Part shown: in pieces, positions 11,696 through 22,523 of the stretch | How positions within the stretch are numbered: position 1 is the first letter of the stretch | How the letters are laid out: every line of letters starts with the position of its first letter | Origin: Neoscytalidium dimidiatum | Lineage: Eukaryota; Ascomycota; Dothideomycetes; Botryosphaeriales; Botryosphaeriaceae | Reading direction: 5' to 3' | Length of the DNA stretch: 64,000 nt | Assembly (NCBI GenBank): GCA_037367355.1 | Contig: CM074695.1 | Location: 372,001-436,000, forward strand | Program-made: the position numbers and the translations under genes | The notes under the pieces: generated by a model | Databases searched by the model: none | The model's input: the letters and a program-made list of their open reading frames with translations, nothing else | What the model was told of the DNA's origin: nothing

Positions 11696-12231
11696 GGCGC
11701 GCGCGTGTTCGAATGGTGTTTTGTTTTTTTCTTTCGTTTTTTTTTTTTGAACACAGTGAGAGGGTGGAGAAAAGAATTGGCGATGCTGGCGAGTGAGATG
11801 CATCTGATGGGAATGGAGTATTATGCTCGCGGCCTTGGTTCCAGACGGCCAGCTGCCGGCCGGCGACGCCTCAGCGAGCGGGTTTGCTGGCGTGAGAGCT
11901 GCACCATCTCCCACGCCACGATCCTGCAGGACGGGATGGCAGATGTCGAGGCCGATGCGACGTGCATCCTTCGTCGAGCATGGTGAGAGCGGGTGCTGAG
12001 CGAAGTGAAGGTGAGCTGGAATCCTTGCCAGGGGCGAGACGGGGATCCGAATCCTTTTGAGCGTCAGGCAACACACGTCGTCCCAGCGCGGTGGGCCGGG
12101 TCGTACACTGCTTGTGAAATTGAGCCGACGGGCGAATGGTTGCACCGGGACTGCCCTGTCGCTTTCGCTGTATTAACCACGATCCGCCTACGTCGCTTGC
12201 GGACTCGCCATACCCCTCGCCGCGCTCCAAT
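11696..12231. promoter_or_regulatory. Divergent promoter of monooxygenase and MFS pump
   Basis: 536 bases between two divergent start codons. It contains a T-rich tract next to the monooxygenase start (about 11725-11752). CGG/CCG half-sites occur at about 11848-11862, and a perfect everted pair TCCGC (12183-12187) / GCGGA (12199-12203) lies 30-50 bases before the MFS ATG. Co-regulation of the two genes is inferred from layout. Confidence 0.45.
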
Positions 12232-14001
12232 ATGGGGTCAGAGTCAGAGTCCAACCCGCCTGCCGCCCAAGGCGTTGTTTCGCCAGAGCAACATGCCGCC
12301 GAAGACGAGCAGGAATTCAAGCCGGGCTTGCGCTTCTGGCTCGCTTTGGCCCCCATCGCCGTCTTGGCTATGATGGTGTCACTCGACGGCACTTCGGTGT
12401 CAGTCGCTCTGCCGGTGAGTTCACTTCCATTCGTGAAGCTTCCCGTGACGTTACTGATATCGTCCAGATCATGGCCGAACGTCTCAACGGCTCTGCAATC
12501 GAGGCCTTTTGGACAGGCACCAGCTTTCTTCTCAGCTCGTCTGTCTTCCAACTGCCGATCGGCGCACTGTCAGAGATCTTCGGCCGCAGAGACACTCTTT
12601 TGGGTTGCATCCTCTTCTTCCTAATCGGCATCATCATTTCAAGCGTTTCTCATGGTTACACTGAAATGCTGGTCGGTAGGACTCTGCAAGGCGTCGGCGG
12701 TGGTGGCATCATTCTACTGAACGACATTGTCATCACCGACCTCGTGCCCATGCGCCAGAGAGGTGCCTACTTCGGCATCATTGGCGGCATTTGGGCCCTT
12801 GGGAGTGTTTCCGGCCCTGTCATTGGTGGTGCTCTTGCTTATAAGGCTTCTTGGGTAGCACTGAACCCGTTCTATCAAACCGAGAGATCCGTCACTGATT
12901 TTTGCCCTGTAGCGATGGCTCTTCTGGATCAACATCCCCTTTGCTGCGATCTCGCTGGTCATGGTCCCCATCTTCCTTCGATTGAAACGGACGCCTGGAT
13001 CCATCATCGAAAAGCTACGGAGAGTTGACTGGTTTGGCAGCGCCTTTTTCGTCGGTGCAACCACCTGCTTTCTTATGCCCATTACCTGGGGAGGTGTCCA
13101 ATATGCTTGGGACTCCTGGCGAACACTGTTCCCTCTGATTCTGGGCGTGGTGGCCATCCTAGGCTTCTGTCTGTACGAGAGGTACCCCACCGAGCCCATT
13201 ATACAGCTGGGCTTGCTCCGCGACTACAACATGGCCTTCTCGCTCTTCGCAGCCATCATCAACGCCGCAATCGTATACGGAGCACTCTACTTCCTACCAC
13301 TCTACTTTGAGGCCGTTAAGGATTACAATCCCATCCTATCCGGTGTCGCCCTCTTCCCCGCCACCTTCACCGTCGCGCCCATGTCCATCGTCGCCGGCAT
13401 CATCATCTCCAAAACCGGCGACTTCCGTGTCGTTACCTGGCTCGGCTGGATCGCAGCCACCATCGGGCTCGGCGTCATGATCCTCCTCGACGTGTCGACA
13501 TCAGTCGCCCAGTGGTTCTTCATGACCTTCACCATGGGCATCGGCCTGGGCCTGCTCTACACCTCCCTCGCCATCATCAACCAGGCCGCCACGCCGTCCG
13601 ACGAGGCCATGTCCTTCGCCATCAGCCTGTTCATCTTCGCCCGCTGTCTGGGCCAGTGCCTCGGCGTCGCCATGTCCGGCAGCATCTTCCAAAACCGCAT
13701 GCGGGAGAACCTGCTCCGGACGTCGCTGGCCGATCGAGCCGCCGAGTACTCGCGCGATGCCTCGAGCATCGTCGCCGTGCTGAGACAGATGCCGGAGGAC
13801 CAGGCGAAGGCAGACCTCATCCAGGCCTACGCCGACTCCTTGAAGATCGTTTGGGCTGTTTTCTGCGCTCTGAGCGGAGTCGCCACTCTGGCCAGTCTTT
13901 TCGTGAAGAAGACCAGTCTGGACCGCGAGCATCAGACGAAGCAGGGATTGGATGGGACTGCTGAGAGGGCAAGGGAAGCTGTTGGCGAGAAGACGGGTTG
14001 A
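12232..14001 (+). CDS. MFS multidrug/toxin-efflux-type transporter (DHA2, 14 TMS)
   Basis: Proton-driven plasma-membrane exporter of the major facilitator superfamily, probably exporting the cluster product or giving self-protection. Model: exons 12232-12414, 12468-12854 and 12913-14001, 552 residues. Introns GTGAGT/TCCAG and GTAGCA/TGTAG restore the family motif SWRWLFWINIPF. Other signatures: first-helix LDGTSVSVALP, motif A GALSEIFGRR (93-102), RTLQGVGGGGI, and motif C GSVSGPVIGG (about 170-183). Length and 14 hydrophobic segments fit the DHA2 group, which includes many fungal secondary-metabolite pumps. It closes the cluster on the right; the next gene, convergent and unrelated, is a secreted peptidase. 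Confidence 0.93.
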
Positions 14002-14486
14002 TTTCTGAGCATGGCCGGATTTGCAGATGTTTGGGAAATAATTGCCATCAAATTCTTGGGGAAATTACCGGCGATTGATCCCCTGGCTATATGGGCGAAC
14101 CTACAAATATATACGCAAACGCTGTGCCTCCGTCCTCTTGAAGTCTTGTGCACAGCTAGAGGGCGGAGACTAGTAGACTAACTGCTGTGCTCGAATTCCG
14201 ATCCTTGCTCAGGATGGAAGTATATGCTCCCCAATGCTATATGAAAAAAATTGTCGAAATGTATGGTGCCTTCTTCTAAGAAGCGAAGTTGCATCTTCCA
14301 AGGTTTTACACAAGCAGGTACCATGGCAAAGAACATCAACACTCAGCCACATCGGAATCACTGAAGAGCAAGACATCTTGAATTAACCAGCAAGTCATTG
14401 GCATGCAGAGCAAAAATACAAATGAAACAAGCTCAACCTAAACGCCGAAAGAAATAAGGAATGAAGCCATGGTCAAACCATCACAG
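14002..14486. other. Convergent 3' intergenic region
   Basis: 485 bases between the 3' ends of the MFS gene (plus) and the metallopeptidase-like gene (minus). It is relatively AT-rich. I see no gene or structured element. Confidence 0.7.
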
Positions 14487-16542
14487 TCAGTTGTTCAGCA
14501 GCTCAGCCTTGTTCGTATCCTTGCAATCCCCACTCTCCGGCATCTTGAAGACATCTGTCAACCCGGGCAGATTCGAGTACCAGCACGTACACGTGTTGGC
14601 AAGAGGCGACTCGTCGCCGCCGATGGCGGACGTGTCCGTCTCCTCGCACGTGAAGTCGCCCGAGTCCTTCCCGTCCTTCTCGAACGGGTCCTCGCCCTCG
14701 GGCCTCGCCGTGACCGTGTAGACGGCGCAGACGTCGCGCAGCGTGCCCCCGAGCTTCGCGTCGATCGTGTCCGTCTGGCAGCCGTTGAGGACCCTGCGGA
14801 AGCGCGCCCTGCAGTGCTCGATCTTGTCGTCGTCGGACCGGCCCTGCGCGAAGAGGAAGCGGCCGGTGCACGAGTCGGTCGCGAACGACAGCTTCAGCCA
14901 CAGCTTGTCGGACGTGCCGGGCAGGTCGTAGGAGCCGTAGACGCCGAGGGCCTTGCCCTTGCCGTCGTCGGTCAGCCCCGTGCCCGTCGACACGGACGGC
15001 ACGATCATCGTGTCCCAGAAGCGCCTGTCGGCGCAGAAGTCGGTGATGGAGCCCTCGACCGGCGGCTGCGCGAACTCGGTGCCGTCGGCCGCGCACGCGG
15101 CCTCGGGCACGCCGTCGTCCGGGGCCGGCGCGGGCAGCGGCTCCGGCGCGGGCGTGTCGAGGCCCTCGAGCAGCTTGTCGAACGTGGCTTGCAGGTCGCC
15201 GTCGCTCGTGTCGTCGTCGATCTCGCCCAGGTAGACGGACACCGGGCTCACCGCGCGCGCCTCCTCGCCCGATCCGATGTCGTCGATCTCCTCCGCGGAC
15301 GCCTTCCACTTCGGGGGCTTGGGGAAGTAGCCGGTGAGGTCCCAGAAGTAGTTGGCTGTTGGACGAAAGCGTTCAGCGATTGCTCACAAAGTTCGAGCGT
15401 CTGGGCGGGCGTTCGACTTACTGTTGGTCAACCAGGCGTAGGAGTCCGCGTTGGTGCTCGCACGTGTAGCGCCGCCACCCTGGTTGACGGCCCTCTGGGC
15501 AAGCTTGTACACAAGTCGTGGACCGTATGCCGCGGGACCGACGCCGGTCTTGTCCACCTTTTCATCATTTACTGTCACAGTTAGCGAGCAACCTTTTACA
15601 AGTGCGGGACCTTATCTTACCATGAGGCTGTCCGATCGAGTCCAAGTGCATCATTTCGTGCAGGAAGAACTGGCCCTGATTCTTTTGCCACTCGGCTTCT
15701 TCGGCGTACTTCAGTTCACCGTTCTGAAGCCCATTCTCGACCATCTCGATCTTCTCCTCGAAAGTGTCCAGGGAGAAGAACACTGGGCATAGAGTAATGT
15801 AGTAAGTCCGACTCCTGGAGACAGGTCAGCTGCTGGTGATTTGCGAAGCAGTTTCCAATCCGCACGTACCCAAACCAGCCCTTGTGAGTCCAAGCGTAAC
15901 CGCCGACGCTCTTCCCGTCAATCTTCACGCCGCACCAGTTCTTGGTGTCCTTGCAGCTGGTGACTATGTCCCATTTCTTGTCCTTTCTGAAGTCCTTGAA
16001 ACGGTTCAGGTTGTCTTTGAGGCCCAAGCGGTCAGCTGGCCATCACTGGTTGGTCAATTGAGTGAAGGCTTACCCAGTATGCGTTGCTGATAAATGGAAT
16101 AGTCCGGGCCGATATACGTCTTCCAGGCAGCAATCTGCCGAGCAGTAGTCGGTTTCCTATCGCCGGTATAGGTGGCCAGTGTCAGGGCATCCCACGCCGC
16201 AGTCTCGAGAGCAGACTTCTGTGAGTCGTCGCAGCTCCCGTCCTCGAACATCAAGCCACCTCCGTACGCCGAGACACTCTCCGTAGAGACATCGTTGAGG
16301 GCGTTGATGCAGTCCTCGGATATTTTCTGGAAGCCAGTGCATTCATCAGGAACCCTCGGGATGCCATTGGGGAAGGGGTTATCTGCTTTGGGCATGGAAG
16401 GGAAGCTCGTCGGGGGGGTCTTGGGATTGGACTTTGATGGATCGTCCGGATCCACGTCGTCTGCAGGGTCGCGACGGACATGGGGTATGCCGGCGACCAG
16501 GCTGGTGCCCAAAGAGAGCAGGACAAGGGATTTGATGTGCAT
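14487..16542 (-). CDS. Secreted zinc metallopeptidase-like protein (HEMMH) with Cys-rich C-terminal domain
   Basis: Predicted secreted metalloprotease related to M35/lysine-specific metallo-endopeptidase-like proteins. Model of five exons: 16074-16542, 15870-16035, 15621-15814, 15422-15571, 14487-15355; 615 residues. All four introns have canonical ends and every junction keeps frame. Signal peptide about 1-18 followed by a Kex2-like RR (23-24). Zinc motif HEMMH at about 264-268, then an aspartate-rich turn and the AAYGPRLVYKLAQ segment that would hold the third ligand region. After a Pro/Ala linker the last ~200 residues form a separate domain with about nine cysteines, ending near a CTCWYSNLPG motif. 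That two-part layout is unusual for short M35 enzymes. A TATA-like box is at 16614-16620. Peptidase activity is inferred. Confidence 0.8.
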
Positions 16543-17345
16543 GTTTGCTGTTCCGAAGAAAGCTGCAGACTTGCGATGCAGAAAGAAACACTGAGCATTG
16601 CCATATCTTTCCAGCTTTATACGATTATCGACCCCAGTGCCGTCCATGTGTTGCTGTGTCCTCTTTGTTTCTTTTGAAAGCCATCACGCTCAAAATAGGT
16701 CTCGTCGTGGAGGACCTTGGAGTACATTTCCTGGTACTACAATGTTGTGGGGGGCTGTCCATCTCAGCTGCGTTGGTGTTGAATACGATGTTCATTGCAA
16801 ATAAGGCGAGGTGAAACAGATAGGGTGCTCCAACAGCCGTATACGAATGGTGGAGCCTAGAGTGCTGGAACATGATCCCGTCACTAAATGTTCCTGTTCA
16901 GGAAATAGAACGATGACGTAGGATCTTCAGCTGCACCAAAAGTGAGTCCTGCCAAGGCGAGGCAACGATCCTCCACTGCTGTTTTCGTTGATCAGTAAGC
17001 AACTTTCAGTATTTGGACGACAAGGAAGAAGTCGCGTTGGGTAGATAGAGAGGTTGATTGAGGTACTCTGTGACACAGGATTCGGCCAAGGATGACATGC
17101 ATGGGGCTGGTGAATACTATTTCCGTTCCTGGCTTCTTGGCACAACGTTCCGGGGCCCCAAAGGTAACGTCTTGGCGATAAGGCAAAGTGAGAATATTTG
17201 GTGTTGGAGGCAGCGCAGCGGCTGAGCTGCCTGCACTCCGCCACGTTTGCTTTCGCGCGATGTGTCCACTCCTTCAACACTAACCTCACTTCATCAACAC
17301 CTTCCACGTCCTACCCTCCGCCGCCTTGCCATCACCAAAGCAGCC
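16543..17345. promoter_or_regulatory. Divergent promoter of metallopeptidase and Hsp70-like genes
   Basis: 803 bases between divergent starts. TATAAAG on the minus strand at 16614-16620 lies 72-78 bases before the metallopeptidase ATG and fits a core promoter. The side near the Hsp70-like ATG is CT/CA-rich (17270-17340), typical of fungal leaders. No gene seen inside. Confidence 0.5.
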
Positions 17346-18404
17346 ATGGCAACTCATCACAGCTTCTTCGGCGCGTTCACCGCCCGCATCATACTGCTCC
17401 TCTTCGCCTGCACCGTCCTCACCACCGCCCACGAGCCACCGCCGCGCCGCCAGGTCCCCGGCATCGGCATCGCGCTCTCCCCCGACCACGGCACGGCAGC
17501 CATCCACTTCGCCAACTCCACCACCGCCCACGTCGCCAAAATCGAAGGCAGCCCCTCCTACAAGCGCTTCATGCGCGACCACGACCACGACAGCAGCACC
17601 GCTCCCACCTCAGCCCAACAGCCCTTCTGGTGCCCCGCCCTCGCCCACCTCCCCTCCTTCCTCCGCACCGCCTGCCCGACCCACCCACCCTCCTCCTCCT
17701 CCTCCTCCTCCCCCGTCCAACCCCTCCTCTCCGCGCTCAAAACCGCGCTCGAGTCCTACCTCGGCACGGCCATCTGCTTCGCCGACGTCGCCGTCCCCGC
17801 CGAGCTGTCCGCCCCCCGGCGCGCCGCGATCCGCGCCGCGCTCGCCGCCGCCGGGCTGCGGCCCGCGCTGCCGGCGGCCATCGACGACGCCAAAGCCGCG
17901 GCCGTCGCCCAGGGCGTGCGGTCGGACGACGAGCGCGCGGTGCTGGCGGTCGATCGCAGCCGCGCGCGGCTCGCGGCCGCGCTGTTCGGCGAGGAGGCCG
18001 GCGTGTTCGAGGAGCGCAGGCGGGGGGCGTGGTACGCGCTGGGCGCGGCGGAGGAGGGGGAGGGGGACGGGGACGGGCAGGCGTACTGGGAGGAGGTGAG
18101 GTCCGTTCTGGCGGGCTTCGTGGAGAGGCGGGGGAGGGAGGGCGGCGTGGACGAGGTGGTGGCGTACGGGGACGCGGTGGAGGATGGGAGGTTTAAGGAT
18201 GTGCTGAGGGAGGTGCTGGAGGGACGGGACCGCGGCGCGGAGGCGGAGAGGCGAGCGTTCGATCCGGTGTTCGCCGGTGCGGCGGGAGTGGCGGAGGCGT
18301 CGTTCTTGGTCATGGATGATCCGGGGTTCGAGAAGAGGCCGTCGTGGAGTTGCGCCTGGAGGTCTTCGCTGTACACGAACTCGGAGGAGGAGACGGATTT
18401 GTGA
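17346..18404 (+). CDS. Secreted degenerate Hsp70-like (actin-fold) protein
   Basis: Single-exon 352-residue protein whose outline matches the first part of the Hsp70 ATPase domain but with key motifs lost. A hydrophobic signal peptide spans about 1-28. GIGIALSPDHGTAAI (40-54) aligns by eye with the Hsp70 phosphate-1 loop, but the catalytic Asp and Gly-Thr are replaced. FADVAVPAEL followed by an Ala-rich helix and ALPAAIDDAKAAAVAQG (about 146-190) matches the ITVPA...INEPTAAAIAYG segment. The DLGGGT loop is replaced by AVDRSRARL (201-209). Fungi have a family of such secreted or ER-lumen Hsp70-like proteins of unknown function. Strong GC-rich codon use and a Ser run at 116-122. The ATG at 17346 is chosen over upstream non-ATG starts because it begins the signal peptide. 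Confidence 0.7.
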   Translation: MATHHSFFGAFTARIILLLFACTVLTTAHEPPPRRQVPGIGIALSPDHGTAAIHFANSTTAHVAKIEGSPSYKRFMRDHDHDSSTAPTSAQQPFWCPALAHLPSFLRTACPTHPPSSSSSSSPVQPLLSALKTALESYLGTAICFADVAVPAELSAPRRAAIRAALAAAGLRPALPAAIDDAKAAAVAQGVRSDDERAVLAVDRSRARLAAALFGEEAGVFEERRRGAWYALGAAEEGEGDGDGQAYWEEVRSVLAGFVERRGREGGVDEVVAYGDAVEDGRFKDVLREVLEGRDRGAEAERRAFDPVFAGAAGVAEASFLVMDDPGFEKRPSWSCAWRSSLYTNSEEETDL

Positions 18405-18892
18405 GGGTGGCGATGGTGGTTGTTGTACCGTATATTCATTTTCTCTCGCAAGCTACTCGGCTGCAGGTGCTTCCTGAGTAAGAACCCAGAGGCTTATTGA
18501 ATATTTGTTTCGATGAATTCCTGATGAGTCAAGATCCGCTCGCTTTCGGCGTTCTTCTGCAAAGATTTGACGAGGACGTAGAGGCGCCATTTGAATACTT
18601 GATACGACTTTTTGGACTCTGAAAGAGAGCACCAAACATTTGTCAGCTTTGAGGACCTATCTCGAACGTTACCCCATGCTGAATGTAGTAGTCTATGCAA
18701 AGGCAAATGCGTGATTACGTGTGTAACCCGATCAGCGCCGCCTCTTCCGAGCGATCGACGGTCCCGAGAGCCGAGCGTTACGTCATTTTCCGGATAACGG
18801 ATGCGTGATCAGGAGAGCTTTTCGTGGCCCCTCAAATTTCATTTACGGTAACCGTTGTCGCAGGGTCTCTCATCAACCCCATCCCATCCAGT
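18405..18892. other. Intergenic region
   Basis: 488 bases between two plus-strand genes. I see 3' sequence of the Hsp70-like gene and the leader of the F-box gene; no other gene. Confidence 0.6.
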
Positions 18893-20419
18893 ATGTCTTC
18901 GGGATCGCCGCACGCCCCGGAAACTTCGCAAGGACGGCAAGCTCACCACCAAGGAAACAAGTTCGGGCTGAACGACCTCCCTGAAGAACTTCTCGAACAA
19001 ATCGCCAGCCAGCTCAACACTTACGCTGTTCAACGGGAGATTCGAGATGGGAAAAAGAAAGCTCGACATGGCACCCGTGATGCTTACAGTTTCTGCCTTG
19101 TCTCCAGGAAATTCTACCGCATTGGAAAGCCGTACCTCTACTCCGTCTTTGTAAACGACAACGACCCCGGGGCGCTACACAAATTCGTTGCGCGATCCGT
19201 TCGGAATCCTGAGCTGTTGAACTATTTGCGCGCCATTGTTATTGGGGAATATACAGGAGGGGCTATTTCGGATGAAGACAACGAAGACGGCCAAGAACTG
19301 AGAGCAGCTATCCTGGACCGTTTACGGCATTTTGACGTTTTTACGGAGAGGGAGAGAGGCACATGGCCCCACAGCTTTGATCGGCAGGACTATGAGGCTT
19401 ACATCGCCTTGCTCATGGGATTGTCTCCCAACCTCGAGACTATCGACCTCACCTATGGCAATTACGGCTTCGAGAGGGTCTACTTTTCCTGGTGTCTGCG
19501 CTTAATCTCGTGGGCAATCCAGCACACAGTTCCAGAGAATCCAACCAGTGCGCTTTCTTCCCTACGGACCTTTGTTTACAGAGAATCGCCACATACAACA
19601 TACCCGGGGGACCACCGCTTCTGGGAAGCCATGATGTTGCCGTCGCTCCGTAAGGTTGAGCTGCACTACCTCACCGAAACAAGAGAGGGATTTCCGTACT
19701 GGCTAGAAAGAATCAGCAACGTCGACACTCTCATCTTCCGGCCTCGATCTCTTACGAGCCGCTTTTTCGAGAGCATCGCGCGCGCTTGCAGGGAGCTGAA
19801 ATCCGTCACATACACATGGGATCAAATCGAGGACGCCGAAAGCTCAATGGACGTCGACGGCATCTTCCGTGCATTGCGCATGCACCAGAGGTCGCTGACG
19901 AAGTTGACCCTGGAATGCCGTATACCTCACGGTCTTCTCCCAGCCATGGAGCGCCTGCCACCACTCAAAGATTTTATGAAATTGCGACACCTTCACATCA
20001 GCGGAGCCTACCTGGTGTCAAGTTTGTGGAAGCCTGTCCTCGTCGACGAATCAGCGTCAACTGCGAAATTACCATGCCCGGACGGAGTAGCAGCATACTT
20101 CCCGAGCTGTCTGGAATCATTTGCGCTTGAGTGTCTGAGCGTGGATGAGACGTATTGGCATCATTTCATAACAATGCTCAGAAGCATCGGTGAAGCAAGC
20201 GGTGAGAACTTCCCTCATCTTCGCATCTTGGAAGCCGTCGTGCCGTCGAAGATGTGGGAGGAATCCCACAACCACTCGGAGCTGAAAGAGGGATCATTGG
20301 CTTCCTCTGCGCCAGGGATAGCCAAATCTGGAAGGATTGAGGATTTCTTGGTTCGGGTCGCGCTCGAAGACGTGTGGGACGGGAAGTTCAAGAATTATCA
20401 TTTTCAGAAGGAGAGTTGA
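18893..20419 (+). CDS. F-box domain protein
   Basis: Predicted substrate adaptor of an SCF ubiquitin ligase. Single exon, 508 residues from the ATG at 18893; the open frame extends to 18824 but only with a GTG. F-box at about 26-41 (LNDLPEELLEQIASQL), followed by a second helix with FCLVSRKFYRIGKPYLYSVF. The remainder is a leucine-spaced region resembling the irregular leucine-rich tails of fungal F-box proteins, with repeats such as LRTFVYRESP and LRKVELHYL. Such proteins form large, rapidly diversifying families. The target is unknown. Confidence 0.82.
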   Translation: MSSGSPHAPETSQGRQAHHQGNKFGLNDLPEELLEQIASQLNTYAVQREIRDGKKKARHGTRDAYSFCLVSRKFYRIGKPYLYSVFVNDNDPGALHKFVARSVRNPELLNYLRAIVIGEYTGGAISDEDNEDGQELRAAILDRLRHFDVFTERERGTWPHSFDRQDYEAYIALLMGLSPNLETIDLTYGNYGFERVYFSWCLRLISWAIQHTVPENPTSALSSLRTFVYRESPHTTYPGDHRFWEAMMLPSLRKVELHYLTETREGFPYWLERISNVDTLIFRPRSLTSRFFESIARACRELKSVTYTWDQIEDAESSMDVDGIFRALRMHQRSLTKLTLECRIPHGLLPAMERLPPLKDFMKLRHLHISGAYLVSSLWKPVLVDESASTAKLPCPDGVAAYFPSCLESFALECLSVDETYWHHFITMLRSIGEASGENFPHLRILEAVVPSKMWEESHNHSELKEGSLASSAPGIAKSGRIEDFLVRVALEDVWDGKFKNYHFQKES

Positions 20420-22523
20420 CTCCGGAGAACGTATGAGGCACCAGGTAACCTCTACATCAGCATTAGTTGAAATCGGGCTTGATTTGCTCATCAGACTCAC
20501 CGAATTCTGCTGACAGCTTCATCATGGCCAGAATAAGGCGTAATCAATTTCAACTTAATAGAGAACAAATTAATATGCATGACGTTTACAGGCTCACTAG
20601 GAGGAGCGCGTCTCTTAACGGCAAGATATGATGGCGTCGATCTCCCAAGGAGGTCTTTTTTCAAAGAAATAAAAGATTTTACAACTTTGCTCTGTCTTGT
20701 AATGTATCACGTTTTTGTTCTATGCTAACAGCCGCTAACATTTAGCTTGGGGCCCAGTCTTCACATCTGCCTTGGTAACCGGCGGGGCCAGATCGGTGGC
20801 CGGCAGATTAGCAAGTCAGTGACCGGAGGATCTGGGGACCCGCGAGTGGCCCGGACCGGTGGCTAGTAAATTAATGTTGCCTTTGTAAGGCTAAGGGTGT
20901 CCGTGCTTCCACAACTCCGGCTGCTGGTGACTGCCGCCATGCTTCTCGTCTCGTCTAATCGTGAAAGTTACGCGAAGGCCATTTCCACCGCTTCGCCCCC
21001 ATGAGTCAATTTTGCATGAAGCCTCGCCATTTCAAGGACCTCATAGTTCTCCCTGCCTTGGCGCAGGTGACTAATTCTTACAACTGCGCTGCTAGAAGGT
21101 CATACTGGGCTGATATTCTTCATGAATATTCTGGATTTTTCACCAATCTCTCGGATGCCGAGCTCGATCAGATTTGCACTGTCCCAAGACTAATTTAGAG
21201 CCGCTTAGTCCGTTCGAGCCCGCACTTCTAAAGCCATCGCCTCTACCACGCGAAGCAAGTTTCGACAGTTCGTATCAGGAGCGCTTGGACCATCTGGACC
21301 GGGGAACGATCGGACGTAATGTCGCCGCACAATGCGTCTTTAAACACGATGACTGACTTGCTCACTAGCCCGACGGACGAGCGGGAAAGTGCTAATGTTT
21401 TGCTGGTGCTTTCGTAGGCGTAGCCAGGCTCACATCGTCAACAAAGCCGCATACGATTAAGGCTGTTGACGTCGGCGACCACGGACTTACTTCCGCATCC
21501 CAGAGTACGAAATACGTGTGTTACTAGTTTGGGGGCCCCGGTCTTGATGTTTATGACCTCGAAGTCTGGACTCTGGCCAAGATGGACTTCAAGAGACCAT
21601 TTCCAGCCCCATCACCAGCCGTCTACATTGGCAGTGGCTGCAGGGGTGCTGCGTCCCGAAGAATAGGATGCACTACGTTAGTCCATCTGTGTAGCTTCCA
21701 TTCAGTTCCGGGAACGCATACGCGTCCTTCGAATACTTCCAGACGCTCTCACGGACAACTCACGGGCTCTATTTCCAACATTGATGAACATCAAATGTGC
21801 TAGTCAAGAAGCCAAGGGTCGGACCAGTCCGCGCCTGGGGAATCGATTGGGTGCTGGCTTATTTTCATAATTAAGGACCTGGCACCCGATTTATCGTGCA
21901 ACGTGCTTGCTGTAAGTCTCATCGCGCATTATCAAAGTTCCAGCCCAGCCTTGTAGCCGATATCGAACACGCCAAGTCTACAAAGTTGTTCATCTCATCA
22001 ACCAGTGGCTTAGAAAGAAAGTCAAACATAACATGGACAACTAGGAACCGGAGTATTCGTCTTACAGGCTTTGAGAGAAACTTCTGCACCGAAGAACTTT
22101 GGTTGAACGCTAGGATTGTGGTACATGGCGTATGGAAAGAATATTCCCTGACTCTCTCATAGGAGTTCGTTTGTCTGCCGGATGGTCTATCTTTGATGCA
22201 TAGGCCTGGAAGTCCCTGCGACAACATTGATGAGAGCCAAACCGGAGCGCTGTCTCCGTCTTCGCCTTTTTTCACGATGGGTTAGCCTCATCCGGATACG
22301 ATGTTGGCAAACTTTCCCAAGGAGTCTTGGAACCATACACCGGGTCTCTCGTCAATGACAACCGATTCCTGGGGAGATACAGGTTGATCTGGTATAAAAG
22401 GGAGGCTGCAATCACCCCAAAGTGCTTTCTCTACTCATCAGCATCTCCGCAGTCATTCAAACCACCTCCTTTCTTCATTCGCTCCGTCCACCGATCAAGA
22501 CGTCAACCGTCCTCCCAATCAAA
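20420..22523. other. Gene-poor, degenerate intergenic region
   Basis: 2.1 kb with only short broken frames. Two imperfectly related stretches resemble each other: about 20745-20770 and about 21515-21545 (both AG-YTTGGGG-GCCC then GTCTT). GGTGGC/ATTA patterns recur at about 20800 and 20860. A near-perfect inverted pair, attgggtgctgg and cctggcacccgat, lies at about 21847-21890 around an AT spacer. A short frame at 21001-21198 is protein-like but matches nothing I recognise. Best read as decayed repeats. Confidence 0.5.
22393..22400 (+). promoter_or_regulatory. TATA box of small secreted protein gene
   Basis: Sequence TATAAAAG, 124 bases before the ATG at 22524, followed by a CA/CT-rich leader. 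A strong TATA match is uncommon in this window and fits a highly inducible gene. Confidence 0.6.

Noticed and set aside
11696..12145. Upstream extension of the monooxygenase frame
   Set aside because: Crosses a T-rich tract and has no family similarity; the ATG at 11695 immediately precedes the FAD-binding strand.
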